In this document: positions 14,834-23,675 of the stretch, piece after piece
Numbering within the stretch: the first letter of the stretch is position 1
Layout: each line of letters opens with the position of its first letter
Assembly: GCF_900110575.1 (NCBI RefSeq)
Contig: NZ_FOEF01000034.1
Span: forward strand, 1-58,832
DNA: 58,832 nt
Direction of reading: 5' to 3'
Origin: Amycolatopsis saalfeldensis
GTDB lineage: Bacteria; Actinomycetota; Actinomycetes; Mycobacteriales; Pseudonocardiaceae
Notes under the pieces: generated by a model
Told to the model about the DNA's origin: nothing
The model's input: the letters and a program-made list of their open reading frames with translations, nothing else
Database searches by the model: none
Made by a program: the position numbers and the translations under genes

Positions 14834-15910
14834 GTGAACTCCGATGCGCCGGGCACCTCCGCAGAGCTGAACATCGCCGTCGATCCCGCGCCACATCCTC
14901 TCGCGTACCGGTTCGCCGTGCTGGCCGCGACGAAATCAGGCTGGTGCGGAGGAGACTCCGCCTACGCCGTCGAACTCGCCGGCGGCCGCGAACGTCTGTG
15001 GCTGTTCTCGGACACACTGCTCACCGGCGGCCGCATGGTCAACAACTGCGTCGTGGTCGAAGACATCGCCCGCGGCGAACTGCGAACAGTCCTCGGCGGT
15101 ACCCCCGCCGAACCCGGCGCCCTCGTCAGCCCGCAGAACACGACCGGGCCCGACGGCCTGTCGCGATGGCTGTGGACCGGACACGGCATCGCAATCGAGG
15201 ACCCCGGGACGCCCACCGACCAGCATCGGCTGTGGGTGTTCTACCAGGAGTACCAGGCCACCGTCCCCGACGAGCAGAAAGCGGAATGGGACTTCGCCTG
15301 GACCCAGAGTGTCCTCGTCGAACTGTCCCTTCCCGACCTGCGCGAGATTGGCAGGACACCCATCACGGACGGCACCGGCGTGCAGTGGGGCGCGGCCGTC
15401 CACCGCGAAGGCGACGACCTTCTGGTCTACGGCGTCGCCGACGAGGGCGAGAACAAGCACCTGCTGCTCGCCACGACATCAGCCGTCCGGCCGGGCAGTG
15501 CCTGGCGGTACCACACCGCAGACGGCAGCTGGTCGGCCCGGCCCGGCGACGCGGCGCGACTGCTGACCGGGGTGAGCAACGAGTTCAACGTCCTGCCTCT
15601 TCCCGACGGCGATGATGGTGGATGGCTGCTGGTCACCTCCGACACCACCCGGCCCCACGGTTCCTGGCCGATCGTCGCCTACCGTGCCCCGCATCCGGCA
15701 GGACCATGGTCGGGACCACAGCTCGTCCTCGACCCACCGGAGAACGAGGGCACCCGCTACGCCTACAACCCGTCGTTCCTGCACTTGGCCGGCCAGAGCT
15801 ACCTGCTGGCCTACAACGTGAACGCCCTTTTCTCCGAAGTCCTCTCGGATGAAGCTATCTACCGGCCTCGGTTCCATCGTGTCCAGCTCGGCACCCAGGC
15901 GCTCTTGTAG
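14834..15910 (+). CDS. Beta-propeller protein, glycosidase-like (paralogue 1)
   Basis: The 358-residue protein shows repeated four-strand blades with an Asp/Trp-rich pattern: GWCGGDSAYAVEL, ERLWLFSDTLL, MVNNCVVVED, VQWGAAVHREGDDLLVYGVAD, GVSNEFNVLPLP and PHPAGPWSGPQLV. The layout recalls five-bladed propellers of the DUF4185 or GH43-like kind. No signal peptide is visible, which is odd for such proteins. The gene at 16316 is a paralogue that shares these blades in the same order. The start GTG 14834 lies a few bases after TGATGAGAC, consistent with a leaderless message. Enzymatic activity is not shown. Confidence 0.7.
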   Translation: MNSDAPGTSAELNIAVDPAPHPLAYRFAVLAATKSGWCGGDSAYAVELAGGRERLWLFSDTLLTGGRMVNNCVVVEDIARGELRTVLGGTPAEPGALVSPQNTTGPDGLSRWLWTGHGIAIEDPGTPTDQHRLWVFYQEYQATVPDEQKAEWDFAWTQSVLVELSLPDLREIGRTPITDGTGVQWGAAVHREGDDLLVYGVADEGENKHLLLATTSAVRPGSAWRYHTADGSWSARPGDAARLLTGVSNEFNVLPLPDGDDGGWLLVTSDTTRPHGSWPIVAYRAPHPAGPWSGPQLVLDPPENEGTRYAYNPSFLHLAGQSYLLAYNVNALFSEVLSDEAIYRPRFHRVQLGTQALL

Positions 15911-16315
15911 GTTCTCGCGGCTGACTTCATCTTCTCATCCCCGACTTCATCTCGGCCGCATGCAGTTGAAACTGTGCAGGTCAGAGCGTGTGAGACCCTG
16001 CAGATGTCCGACGTGCACGTCGGGAAGTGCAGTCGATTTGAGACTGCGCCGGGATGAAGTGGCTTTGAGACAGCAGCAAATCCGCAGGTCGGCGGAGATC
16101 GACATGAAGCGCGCCGCGAGAACCTGCAGCTCTCCGACTTCTGAGCGAGGCCTGCAGGCCGGCGAGCCGTCGTGCCCTGCGACGAATGACACGGTGGGAC
16201 TGCTGGGAGCCAAGCAGGAGCCGTGGGCACTACCTTTGCCCGGAGGTGCCGAAGATCCGCCCGGGATACATTCTTGGCAAGGCACTTCTGTCGGCGGCGA
16301 GTGAAGGACGAGTCC
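15911..16315. other. Intergenic region with small palindromes
   Basis: No supported gene. Palindromes of the kind CAGTT-GA-AACTG (near 15963) and GCAGTC-GACTGC (near 16030) stand out, as do repeated TTTGAGAC and CCTGCAG words. They could be operator sites for the gene at 16316. Confidence 0.4.
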
Positions 16316-17734
16316 ATGGCGAACGATCATCACCCAACTCCGACCGGAGCGAGCACAGCACCGGCCGGAGAGCCGATCTGCCTGGTCTTCCACGTCAGCG
16401 GCCGTCTCCGGGCTGCATGCGTTGACCGGTCGGCCGCCGAGTTGTTCGTGCTGAACACCTACGATCCCAACACCTTCGAGATCGTCGAGCTGCCGCTGCT
16501 GGACTCCGGCGCCGCTCGGCAGGCCGGGCTGGCGCTGCTACGCCGATCCCTGACAAGCTTGGCTCCGCAGGTGGTGGACTCGTCGGACCCCGCGGCCATC
16601 GAGGAGAAGGTCCGCACCCTCTGGCGCGAACGCACCGGCACCGACTGGGCCGACGTCGCGCCGCCGCCGTTGCCCGACATCGACCTCGACGCGCTCGGGT
16701 GTGGCCTGCAACGCGACTACCTGCGGGAATCAGAGTGGCACCGGTATGCCGATACCCGCACCGGTTGGCTGGCGTCGAACGGCGGCTACTGCGTCGTATT
16801 GCCCGGCCGCCGCGAGCTGTGGATCTGCGGAGACACTTTCCTGCCCGCTGCCGGCCAGGGCGAGAACATGATGGTGCGCAACAGTTTCGTTCTCGACGAC
16901 GGCACCACGCGCACCACCTACACCGGCAGCGTCGGCGCCGATGGCCAGCGCGCCGACATGATTCCCGCCCCCGGCCCGGACGAGAGCGGTCAACCGCGCT
17001 GGTACCGGCCCAGTGCCGGATTGGCCACCACCGACGACACCGAACTGGTCGTGTTCGCCCACCGCCAGGTCGCCACCGGCACCGGGATCGCGGACTCCGC
17101 GTTCACCGGCACCGCGCTGGCCCGGTTCACGCTGCCCGACCTCACGCTGATCGAGGTCACCGATCTGCACCCCGGCCCGATCCAGTGGGGCGCTGCCGCG
17201 CAACGGCACGGCGAGTACACCCTGGTGTTCGGAGTGGAAGACCTCGGAGCGGACAAGTGGCTGCACCTGGCACGCGTACCCGACGCCCAGCTCGCCGACC
17301 CGGAAGCGAAGTGGGAGTTCTGGCAAGGCGAGCGCTGGTCGGCCGACAGCGCGGATTCAGTCCGGCTGCTGCACGGTGTGGCCAACGAATTCGGCGTATT
17401 GCCCGTGCCTGAACGGAACGGGGGCGGCTGGGTCCTGCTCACCCACGACACCCGTGAGCCATTCAGCCCCGACATCGTCTCCTACCGCGCCGCGCAGCCG
17501 TGGGGACCGTGGACCTCACCGACGCTGGTGTATCGGACGCCGGAGACCACCAGCAGCGTGGTCACGTGCAACGCCAAGCCCCACCCCGGCATCTGGACCG
17601 GCAGGGCGGGCGATGTCCTGGTCAACTACAGCGTGAATCATCGCGACCTCGCCCAAGCTGATTCGACCACATGCCGGTGGCGTTGGTTGCGGGTGCCGCT
17701 CACCACGCTGATCGGCGACCGTCAGCCGCACTGA
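16316..17734 (+). CDS. Beta-propeller protein (paralogue 2) with extra N-terminal domain
   Basis: The 472-residue protein shares with the gene at 14834 the blades GWLASNGGYCVVL, ELWICGDTFL, MMVRNSFVLDDG, IQWGAAAQRHGEYTLVFGVED, GVANEFGVLPVP and QPWGPWTSPTLVY. About 130 residues at the N-terminus are extra and look like a separate mixed domain (residues 20-110). ATG 16316 is preceded by GAAGGACGAG; the upstream in-frame GTG at 16223 is not. It ends 40 bases before the 2H phosphoesterase gene and may be co-transcribed with it. Function unknown; sugar or polymer binding is inference from the fold. Confidence 0.7.
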   Translation: MANDHHPTPTGASTAPAGEPICLVFHVSGRLRAACVDRSAAELFVLNTYDPNTFEIVELPLLDSGAARQAGLALLRRSLTSLAPQVVDSSDPAAIEEKVRTLWRERTGTDWADVAPPPLPDIDLDALGCGLQRDYLRESEWHRYADTRTGWLASNGGYCVVLPGRRELWICGDTFLPAAGQGENMMVRNSFVLDDGTTRTTYTGSVGADGQRADMIPAPGPDESGQPRWYRPSAGLATTDDTELVVFAHRQVATGTGIADSAFTGTALARFTLPDLTLIEVTDLHPGPIQWGAAAQRHGEYTLVFGVEDLGADKWLHLARVPDAQLADPEAKWEFWQGERWSADSADSVRLLHGVANEFGVLPVPERNGGGWVLLTHDTREPFSPDIVSYRAAQPWGPWTSPTLVYRTPETTSSVVTCNAKPHPGIWTGRAGDVLVNYSVNHRDLAQADSTTCRWRWLRVPLTTLIGDRQPH

Positions 17735-17774
17735 CACTGTCGAGCACCCGGACACCCGACGAGAAGGGGACTTC

Positions 17775-18401
17775 GTGAAACCGCACGAGTACGAGTTCGG
17801 CGACCGGCCCTGGCCGGACGGCAAAGGAGTGCTTCAGGTCTACGCGCCGATCGACCTGACGATCAACCCGGAAGCGGCGGCGATGGTGGACAAGATTCGC
17901 GACGCGATGGACGGCGCTCCCGTGTCCATGTTGGACACGCCCGGACTGCATGTGACCCTCGACCTAGTCGCGGACAAGGTGATCGAGGATCTGACGCAGA
18001 GCGAGCGGGACGACCTCGAGGATGCCCTTCGTGCCCGGCTCGCCGACATGCCCGTCTACCACGGCTTTGCTTATCCCATCGCCTACGCCGTCGGGCCGAT
18101 CATGGACATCAGCCCCGCCGGCCCGCTGCGCACGTTGCAGCAGGCAGCCCGTGACACCATCCGATCTGCTCGCGGCGACGCGGCGTGCACTTTCCGCCAG
18201 GCGAAGCCGCACATGAGCCTCGGCTACTGCCACAAGCCAACCGACACCGACCCGTGGTCACGGAAGGTTCGGCAAATCGACCCCGCCGTCGTCCCGCTGA
18301 CCATCACCACGGTCGAATTGGTCGACGTCCGCCCGGACAACGTCACCAAGGAACTCGGCTGGAAGCCGATCGCCCCGCCGATCCCGCTGCGCGCCGACTG
18401 A
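17775..18401 (+). CDS. 2H phosphoesterase (LigT / 2'-5' RNA ligase-like)
   Basis: The 208-residue protein carries the two HxT/S motifs that define the 2H superfamily: His59-Val-Thr61 (GLHVTLDL) and His146-Met-Ser148 (PHMSLGYC), about 85 residues apart in duplicated lobes. Family members open 2',3'-cyclic phosphates, ligate RNA or hydrolyse 2',5'- and cyclic oligonucleotides; the phage anti-CBASS enzyme Acb1 belongs here too. Start GTG 17775 follows GAGAAGGGGA. The gene follows the second propeller with a 40-base gap. A truncated copy lies just downstream on the other strand. Confidence 0.8.
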   Translation: MKPHEYEFGDRPWPDGKGVLQVYAPIDLTINPEAAAMVDKIRDAMDGAPVSMLDTPGLHVTLDLVADKVIEDLTQSERDDLEDALRARLADMPVYHGFAYPIAYAVGPIMDISPAGPLRTLQQAARDTIRSARGDAACTFRQAKPHMSLGYCHKPTDTDPWSRKVRQIDPAVVPLTITTVELVDVRPDNVTKELGWKPIAPPIPLRAD

Positions 18402-18443
18402 CGTTGGCGGTGCCGGGCCGAGTGCTGGCCAGCACCGCCAACG
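18402..18443. terminator. Bidirectional hairpin between 2H gene and its truncated copy
   Basis: CGTTGGCGGTGC at 18402-18413 pairs perfectly with 18432-18443; the loop contains a GCTGGCCAGC palindrome. It directly follows the stop of the 2H gene and faces the minus-strand remnant. Confidence 0.6.
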
Positions 18444-18509
18444 GGCACGACCGCTGCACGTCTGACGTGCCTGACTGCCCAAACGTGCCCCTACCTGCGA
18501 AACGTCTTG

Positions 18510-18692
18510 ACAGCTGTAGATAACCAGGGTGACGTGGAGGTCTTTGTCCTGCACCAAGCCGGCCGAGGCACCGTCGACCGCCGCGCGCCACTGCAGCGGC
18601 AGTTCGGCCAGCTCCGGGCTCGCCGAAAGGTCGACCGGCGCGTACAGCTGGAGCGTCGTGAACCCCGGCGGCCACGGCTCGGAGCCATACAT
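18510..18692 (-). pseudogene. Truncated 2H phosphoesterase remnant
   Basis: From ATG 18692 the minus strand encodes about 60 residues that follow the N-terminal lobe of the gene at 17775: EPWPPGFTTLQLYAPVDL, AAVDGASAGLVQDKDLHVTLVIY (first HxT motif), matching RPWPDGKGVLQVYAPIDL and GLHVTLDLV. After about 18510 the similarity stops and the frame runs on as antisense of the intact gene. The second HxT/S lobe is missing, so the product cannot be an active 2H enzyme. It looks like a partial, inverted relic of a related but not identical copy. Confidence 0.7.
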
Positions 18693-18694
18693 GA

Positions 18695-18708
18695 ACACAC
18701 ACACACAC
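18695..18708. repeat. (AC)7 dinucleotide tract
   Basis: Seven AC units lie just upstream of the ATG of the truncated 2H remnant (GT repeats in its sense direction). Slippage here would change an upstream reading frame, but the gene is already broken. Confidence 0.8.
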
Positions 18709-18950
18709 CGCTCCACTTGTCTCCCTCTTCTTGATCATCTGTCACGACCCGGCACGACAACATCCCGGTGCCTGGTGCGCGGGCCGGCTCAGCCGACCAG
18801 ATGGTTAACACCTCTCCGTCATCGTGCGGGAACGCACCGGCATGTCGCAGCAGCTCGCCAGTGCCTGTACCACGGCTTCATCCGGGCAAACACGCGTCCG
18901 CCAGTGGGGCACTCGGCGGCCGGTGCGCCAAAATCCTCGACCCGCTGTGG

Positions 18951-21900
18951 CTACTCGTCGGCCCAGTTCTCATCAAGGGCGCACAGTCGATCGATCCTTT
19001 CCTGTTCCAGGGCGTCACCCGCGAGCAGCTTTCGCTGCCGCGCCAGCCACTTGTGCAGCGCGTTGCCGTTGCGGAACTGCAGGTGGCCGTGACGCTTCTT
19101 GAAGCTGGCCGCCTCGGCGTAACGCTTGTCCCACGTCTCGGCGTACGGGTCCCATGGGAAGCCGATCTTGTTCAGGAGCGCGATTTCCTTGTCGCCGAGC
19201 TTGTCCAGGTTGCGGAACGATCGTTGCCGGTTCTTCCAGGACGCGAGCGCGACGTCATCGACGGTGCGGTAGTCTTCGGGGACCTTGAAGTGGCCTTCCT
19301 CCCGGCGGAAGGCATCCAGTTCCTCGTAGTTGGCAAGCCATGTAGCCCATTTCTGATCCGTGGTGACCCCGATGGCCTCCAGCAGTTCACGTCGTTCGGG
19401 GTCCAGGTTGCCTTTGCGATACGCCACCGCCTGGTTGTCCAGCCAGGTTCGCTCGGTCGAACGTCCGGATGGCAGTCGGCTCGGGTGCTTCTTCTCGCCC
19501 ATAGCGGCGGACACCTCGTTGTAGCGGCGCATCCACAGTTCGCGGTCGCGAGCCTTCTTCTCCTGCTCGAGATCCCATAGGAAGCCGATCTTGTTGAGTA
19601 ACGCGATCCGCTCGGCAGACAAGCTTCCGTTGTTCCGGTAGCCGCGCTGGTTCTGGCACCAAGCGTAGAGATTGATGCCCGTCAGCGACATAAAACCGTT
19701 GGGAAGAAACATGTTCCCGTACTCGTCGCGGTACGACTTCAGTTCATCGTAGGCTGTTTGCCAGGTTTCGTCGGGCACCTTCCAGTACATCCCGATCGCG
19801 TTGAGCTTCTCGATCCGGGCCTGCGCCAGTGATTCGGCACCGTGAGCCTTGCGCTGATCGGCGATCCATGCGCCGAGTTTGAAGCCGGACGGTGCGACCC
19901 ATTTGTAGTGGACACGTAGGTCTTTGTTGCGGTCAAAGTAGTCCCGGGCTTCTTCGTAGCCGCGGTTCCACTTCGCGTCGTGGATGCTCCACACGATCCC
20001 GATGTCCTCGAGCGCGCGGACCTGATCCGCGAGAAGGGTTCCCTCGCGATGCTTCTTGCGCTGGTTGAGAATCCAGGTTCCCAGGGAGAATCCGTCGGTC
20101 GTCTTCCAGGCGCTGGGGACGTCGAGGTGACCGTTGCGTTCGCGGTAGGCACATGCGTGTTTGTATGCCTGTTGCCAGACGTGGTCCAGCTTGACCCACA
20201 CCATGCCGATCTCGGCCAGGGCCGTGATCCGCTCCGCGCTGAGTTTGCCTTTCGCGTAGTCCTGGCGCTGCTTGCCGAGCCAGATGCCGAGCTTGTGGCC
20301 ATTGGCCGCGACGTGGTTGTGGGGGACTTCCAGATCGCCATGCTCGTCCCGGTAGCGCTGCGCAGCCTCGATGCCGGCGTCCCAGGCTCGTGTCCACTTG
20401 TCCTCGCCCAGATTCCAGGTGATGCCGAGCTGCTCGAGTGCCTGGATTCGTTCCTTGGTGAGAGCACCCTGCTTGTAGAACTTCCGTTGCCACCCGAGCC
20501 ACGTTCCGATTCGGTAGCCGTCCTCGGCGACCGTCTTCACCGGGATGTCGATGTGCCCGTGAATCTTGTGGAACGCTCGAACGTGACCAAGAGCGGTCGT
20601 CCAGATCGCGTCGAGGATGTCCCAGACGATGTTGACGCTGTCGAGCGCGGCTTCCCGTTCCGGGCGAAGGCTTCCATCGCGTCGATACCTGCGCTGGGTG
20701 GTCAACCAACTGCCAACCCGCAGCCCACCTGGGCTCACCCAGTTGACGGGAACGTTGGCGTGGCCGTTGAGGTGAAAGTACGCACGGACCGCACCGAAGT
20801 ACTCGTCCCAGCTCACGGTGGTGGCGCGGACCGTGCGGATGGTGATCGACTCAGCGAACTCGTCCGGGATGGCGACACCGCGGATCTGCAACCACGGCGG
20901 GAGCTTGACCTCGCGGTCGGGTTCCAGCTCACGTCCCTCGCCGAGCGCGGTGCGCCGGAGGCGGAGGTACTCGTCGAGCCGGTCGTCGTGGTCGCGCAAA
21001 GCGCGAACTACCTGCCAGACCGGCTCCCAGGTCGACCCTTCCAGCGCGGCCTCGGGACTCTCGCCGGAGCCCAGCAGCAACGGCACGACGATCGTGGCGA
21101 CCTTTCCGCTGCGCCCCCCGGTCCGCAGCGCACGGCCGACGGCCTGGATCGTGTCGATCGCCGACGTCCGCGGACGGGAGAAGACGATGGCGTCGACGGC
21201 GGGAACGTCGACGCCTTCGGTGAGGACCCGCGCGTTGGAGACGACGGCGATCTCGTCGCCGGGGTCGGCAAGCCGGTTGATGATGCGCCGCCGCAATGGT
21301 GGTGGCTGCACCCCGGATACATGCCCGGCCCACAGCTCGATCGGGCCCGAAGGCATGAGTTTCGCGGTCGCGGGAAGCGTGTGCGCCCACAGTTTCGCGT
21401 CGGCGACCCGGTTGTGGAACGAGATAGCGCGCCGGACGCCGTATTCGGTCATCGAGCGCAGGACGGCGATCTGCCCCGCGAGGACGCCGGGCGCCACCGC
21501 CGACCCGCCTAAGGTCATGGATAGGCCTTCGTCGGTGGTCAGGTGGTGGATTTCCTCCGAGGTCACAACCGGAACCACGACGCGGTAGTCCGCGAGCAGC
21601 CCCAGGTCGATCGCGCGGGAGAACGGCAAGCGGTAGGAGACCTCACCGAAGATGCGCGTGTCGTCCATGGACACGACGTTCTCGGCCGAGGAAGTCGCGA
21701 CCCGCGGCGTGGCGGTCATGTACACGCGTCGCTTCGCTGGAACGAGCTCGTTGTGGTGCACCACCTTCCACGGCCCGGCCGCGTGTCCGGTGGTCCGGTG
21801 CGCTTCGTCGATAATGACCATGTCCCAGGGGCCGAGCCCGTGGTTGGCGTGTGCGGCCGCGACGACCCGCATCGACATGTACGTCGAGAGCACGGTGGCG

Positions 21901-22277
21901 CGGCCGCGGCCGACCAGCGCGCCGGCCAGGACGTCGGCGGTGGTGGTGACCACGACGTCGGGTTCGCCGGCGATCAGCTCCATCTCGGCGATCGTGAGGT
22001 CGCTGCACACCGCCACGACGGTTCCGAGCGGTCCGTCACCGACATCGCGGTAGGCCTGCAGTGTCTGCACCAGCAATTCGATCGTCGGCAGCACCACCAG
22101 GGCCTGACGTCGCGCGCGGAGGTCGGCGACGAGCGCGCCGCCGATCCGGGTTTTGCCGATCCCGCAGGCGCCGACCAGGGTTGTCCGCCCACCCCGGGCG
22201 ATCGCGCTCCTGACCGACGTCAACGCCTCGACCTGGTGCGGCCAGAGCTTCGGCGACCGGGCGAGGCTTTCCCCCAT
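18951..22277 (-). CDS. DEAD/DEAH-type superfamily 2 helicase with nine helicase-associated repeats
   Basis: The 1,108-residue protein has a complete SF2 core: Walker A GACGIGKT (36-43), Asp-Glu-Ala-His at 157-160, TATPR, and the QAVGRALRTGG motif VI. From about residue 480 to the end, nine tandem helicase-associated domains follow, each about 70 residues with the pattern W-x-Y, GHxxVP, GxxLGxWL, QR, GxLxxxRxxxLxxIGxxW; repeats 7 and 9 are most divergent. Such arrays bind nucleic acid or tether partners. I choose ATG 22277 (GGGAGGG nine bases upstream); the longer frame from GTG 22382 would cover the operator. The CAGTAAC operator lies upstream, so expression is probably tied to the regulon of the element. 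Confidence 0.88.
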   Translation of the reverse strand: MGESLARSPKLWPHQVEALTSVRSAIARGGRTTLVGACGIGKTRIGGALVADLRARRQALVVLPTIELLVQTLQAYRDVGDGPLGTVVAVCSDLTIAEMELIAGEPDVVVTTTADVLAGALVGRGRATVLSTYMSMRVVAAAHANHGLGPWDMVIIDEAHRTTGHAAGPWKVVHHNELVPAKRRVYMTATPRVATSSAENVVSMDDTRIFGEVSYRLPFSRAIDLGLLADYRVVVPVVTSEEIHHLTTDEGLSMTLGGSAVAPGVLAGQIAVLRSMTEYGVRRAISFHNRVADAKLWAHTLPATAKLMPSGPIELWAGHVSGVQPPPLRRRIINRLADPGDEIAVVSNARVLTEGVDVPAVDAIVFSRPRTSAIDTIQAVGRALRTGGRSGKVATIVVPLLLGSGESPEAALEGSTWEPVWQVVRALRDHDDRLDEYLRLRRTALGEGRELEPDREVKLPPWLQIRGVAIPDEFAESITIRTVRATTVSWDEYFGAVRAYFHLNGHANVPVNWVSPGGLRVGSWLTTQRRYRRDGSLRPEREAALDSVNIVWDILDAIWTTALGHVRAFHKIHGHIDIPVKTVAEDGYRIGTWLGWQRKFYKQGALTKERIQALEQLGITWNLGEDKWTRAWDAGIEAAQRYRDEHGDLEVPHNHVAANGHKLGIWLGKQRQDYAKGKLSAERITALAEIGMVWVKLDHVWQQAYKHACAYRERNGHLDVPSAWKTTDGFSLGTWILNQRKKHREGTLLADQVRALEDIGIVWSIHDAKWNRGYEEARDYFDRNKDLRVHYKWVAPSGFKLGAWIADQRKAHGAESLAQARIEKLNAIGMYWKVPDETWQTAYDELKSYRDEYGNMFLPNGFMSLTGINLYAWCQNQRGYRNNGSLSAERIALLNKIGFLWDLEQEKKARDRELWMRRYNEVSAAMGEKKHPSRLPSGRSTERTWLDNQAVAYRKGNLDPERRELLEAIGVTTDQKWATWLANYEELDAFRREEGHFKVPEDYRTVDDVALASWKNRQRSFRNLDKLGDKEIALLNKIGFPWDPYAETWDKRYAEAASFKKRHGHLQFRNGNALHKWLARQRKLLAGDALEQERIDRLCALDENWADE

Positions 22278-22298
22278 GGTGCGAATCCCTCCCGTAAT

Positions 22299-22384
22299 CA
22301 GTAACCCCGAACGGCTACCGAACTCCCGTGGCTCGTACCGGTCCGGTGACAGTAACGCCGCGTTGTGCGATGTTACTGTCACCG
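22299..22384. promoter_or_regulatory. CAGTAAC operator upstream of the helicase
   Basis: CGGTGACAGTAAC (22344-22356) and its exact reverse complement (22372-22384) form a 13-base inverted repeat with a 15-base spacer. A further CAGTAAC lies at 22299-22305, close to the helicase start. The same word occurs at 10996-11018 and 40014-40093. Confidence 0.65.
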
Positions 22385-22418
22385 TAGTTGCCAGGCACCT
22401 GGGACACCGGTAATAAGG

Positions 22419-22449
22419 CCTGGTCGCGGCGGGGTGCGCGGCGACCAGG
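22419..22449. repeat. Inverted repeat CCTGGTCGC
   Basis: Positions 22419-22427 pair perfectly with 22441-22449 (nine pairs, 13-base loop). Together with the next hairpin it lies in the 361-base gap between the helicase promoter and the EEP gene; I see no gene in that gap. Confidence 0.45.
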
Positions 22450-22490
22450 TGCTCCGCTGGCGGCTTCAGCGCCGGGTGAGGACAAGGCGC

Positions 22491-22523
22491 CGCCCCCGGC
22501 CGAGGGGGGAGTAGCCGGGGGCG
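22491..22523 (-). terminator. Probable terminator of the minus-strand EEP/2H operon
   Basis: CGCCCCCGGC at 22491-22500 pairs with GCCGGGGGCG at 22514-22523. It lies about 220 bases after the stop of the EEP gene and before the helicase promoter. Confidence 0.5.
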
Positions 22524-22745
22524 CGCGTGTGTGCGTGCAGAACCTGAAACCAGCGGTCTGCTCGTCGCGTGATCGATGACCTCTCAATCAAGCCTGCTTG
22601 CGCAGGAAGATCGGCTCAGCCCGGCTGGCACGGGAACGATCACGCACAGCGGACGCTACTCCTCTGCCTCGGCGAGTTCCACCGCAACGCGCTGCAGGGT
22701 GAAAAGGCGAGTCCGGCCAGCCGGATCGTTGCCGGGCGTCTGACG

Positions 22746-23675
22746 TTAGAGATCCACCGTCACCGAGATGCGCTTGTGGTCGGAGTCCGGCTTCGCCGGA
22801 TCAAGCGGCTCGTGGATCCGGGTGGAACCGGGAACCACGCGCGCCGCCAGCGGCGTGTTGAGCAGGATGTGGTCGATCTGGGTGCACTGCCGTCCGGACG
22901 GCTTGGGCAGGTTGGTGCCCGTGTAGATGCCGGCGAGCTCGGCCGCGTCGTGGAACCCCACGCCGCCGACGCGCTCATCGCGCTGCTCGTCCCACCAGCC
23001 GCAGAGGTAGTCCATCGCCCGTGTTTCGAGTCGGCGCGGCTCGACGGGTCTGCCGTCCAGGCCTCTGCGCAGGCGGTACAAGATCTGGTGCGGTTTGTCG
23101 TAGTGAGGCGCGTCGAGATCCTGCGGCTCGTGGTGGGGGCCGGACAGGACCTCGTTCCAGTCCGCGAGGATCGCGGACAGCACGGTGGGATTGGCGAGCC
23201 AGCGCATCGCTTTGGCGTCGGACTCACGCAAGGCCGGGTCGTTGAGATCGCCGTGCGTGGTCGTCACGTACAGCTCGTCGCCGCCGGTCACGGGCCTGAT
23301 CGTCACCAGGTTGGAATTCCTTGCGGCGAAGTCCGGTGCCCGATGGTCGTAGAAGCGGCTCACCACGACCGTTTGCGCGTCGTAGAAGATGACCGGGGCG
23401 AACGGGCCCCATTGACGGGGAAGTTCGCACGGGAGTGGCACGTATGGGCGGCCACCGGCGGCTCGCATCGCCGCTACAGCGCCCCATTTGCCCTGACCGC
23501 CGTTGAATTCGTAGCGATCGCCTTCGCCCATCACGAACAAGTTCGGCCAGCGGTCGTCCTCACCCATGACTCGCACGAGGCCGGTGAAGTCGTAGCCGGA
23601 GCCGCCGCCGCGGGCACCGCCCCCGATCAAGCCACCGTGCTCGAAGTTGAAGTATGCCAGGTCGATCGTCGTCAC
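22746..23675 (-). CDS. EEP family phosphoesterase
   Basis: The 309-residue protein has the EEP signatures LAYFNFEHGG (Asn), a THGDLND segment, an ADWNEVL segment, IDHILLN and SDHKRISVTVDL at the very end. It lacks a signal peptide. The GTG start at 23675 overlaps the TGA of the upstream 2H gene (GTGA), which implies translational coupling and fixes both ends. The middle carries a Glu/Asp-rich helical insert. It may act on the same nucleic acid or nucleotide product as the coupled 2H enzyme. Compared with the other two EEP proteins it has a weaker N-terminal Glu motif, so the exact ligand set is unclear. Confidence 0.8.
   Translation of the reverse strand: MTTIDLAYFNFEHGGLIGGGARGGGSGYDFTGLVRVMGEDDRWPNLFVMGEGDRYEFNGGQGKWGAVAAMRAAGGRPYVPLPCELPRQWGPFAPVIFYDAQTVVVSRFYDHRAPDFAARNSNLVTIRPVTGGDELYVTTTHGDLNDPALRESDAKAMRWLANPTVLSAILADWNEVLSGPHHEPQDLDAPHYDKPHQILYRLRRGLDGRPVEPRRLETRAMDYLCGWWDEQRDERVGGVGFHDAAELAGIYTGTNLPKPSGRQCTQIDHILLNTPLAARVVPGSTRIHEPLDPAKPDSDHKRISVTVDL

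Noticed and set aside
22278..22382. Helicase start at GTG 22382
   Set aside because: It would place the 13-base inverted operator inside the coding region and lacks a ribosome site; ATG 22277 has GGGAGGG.
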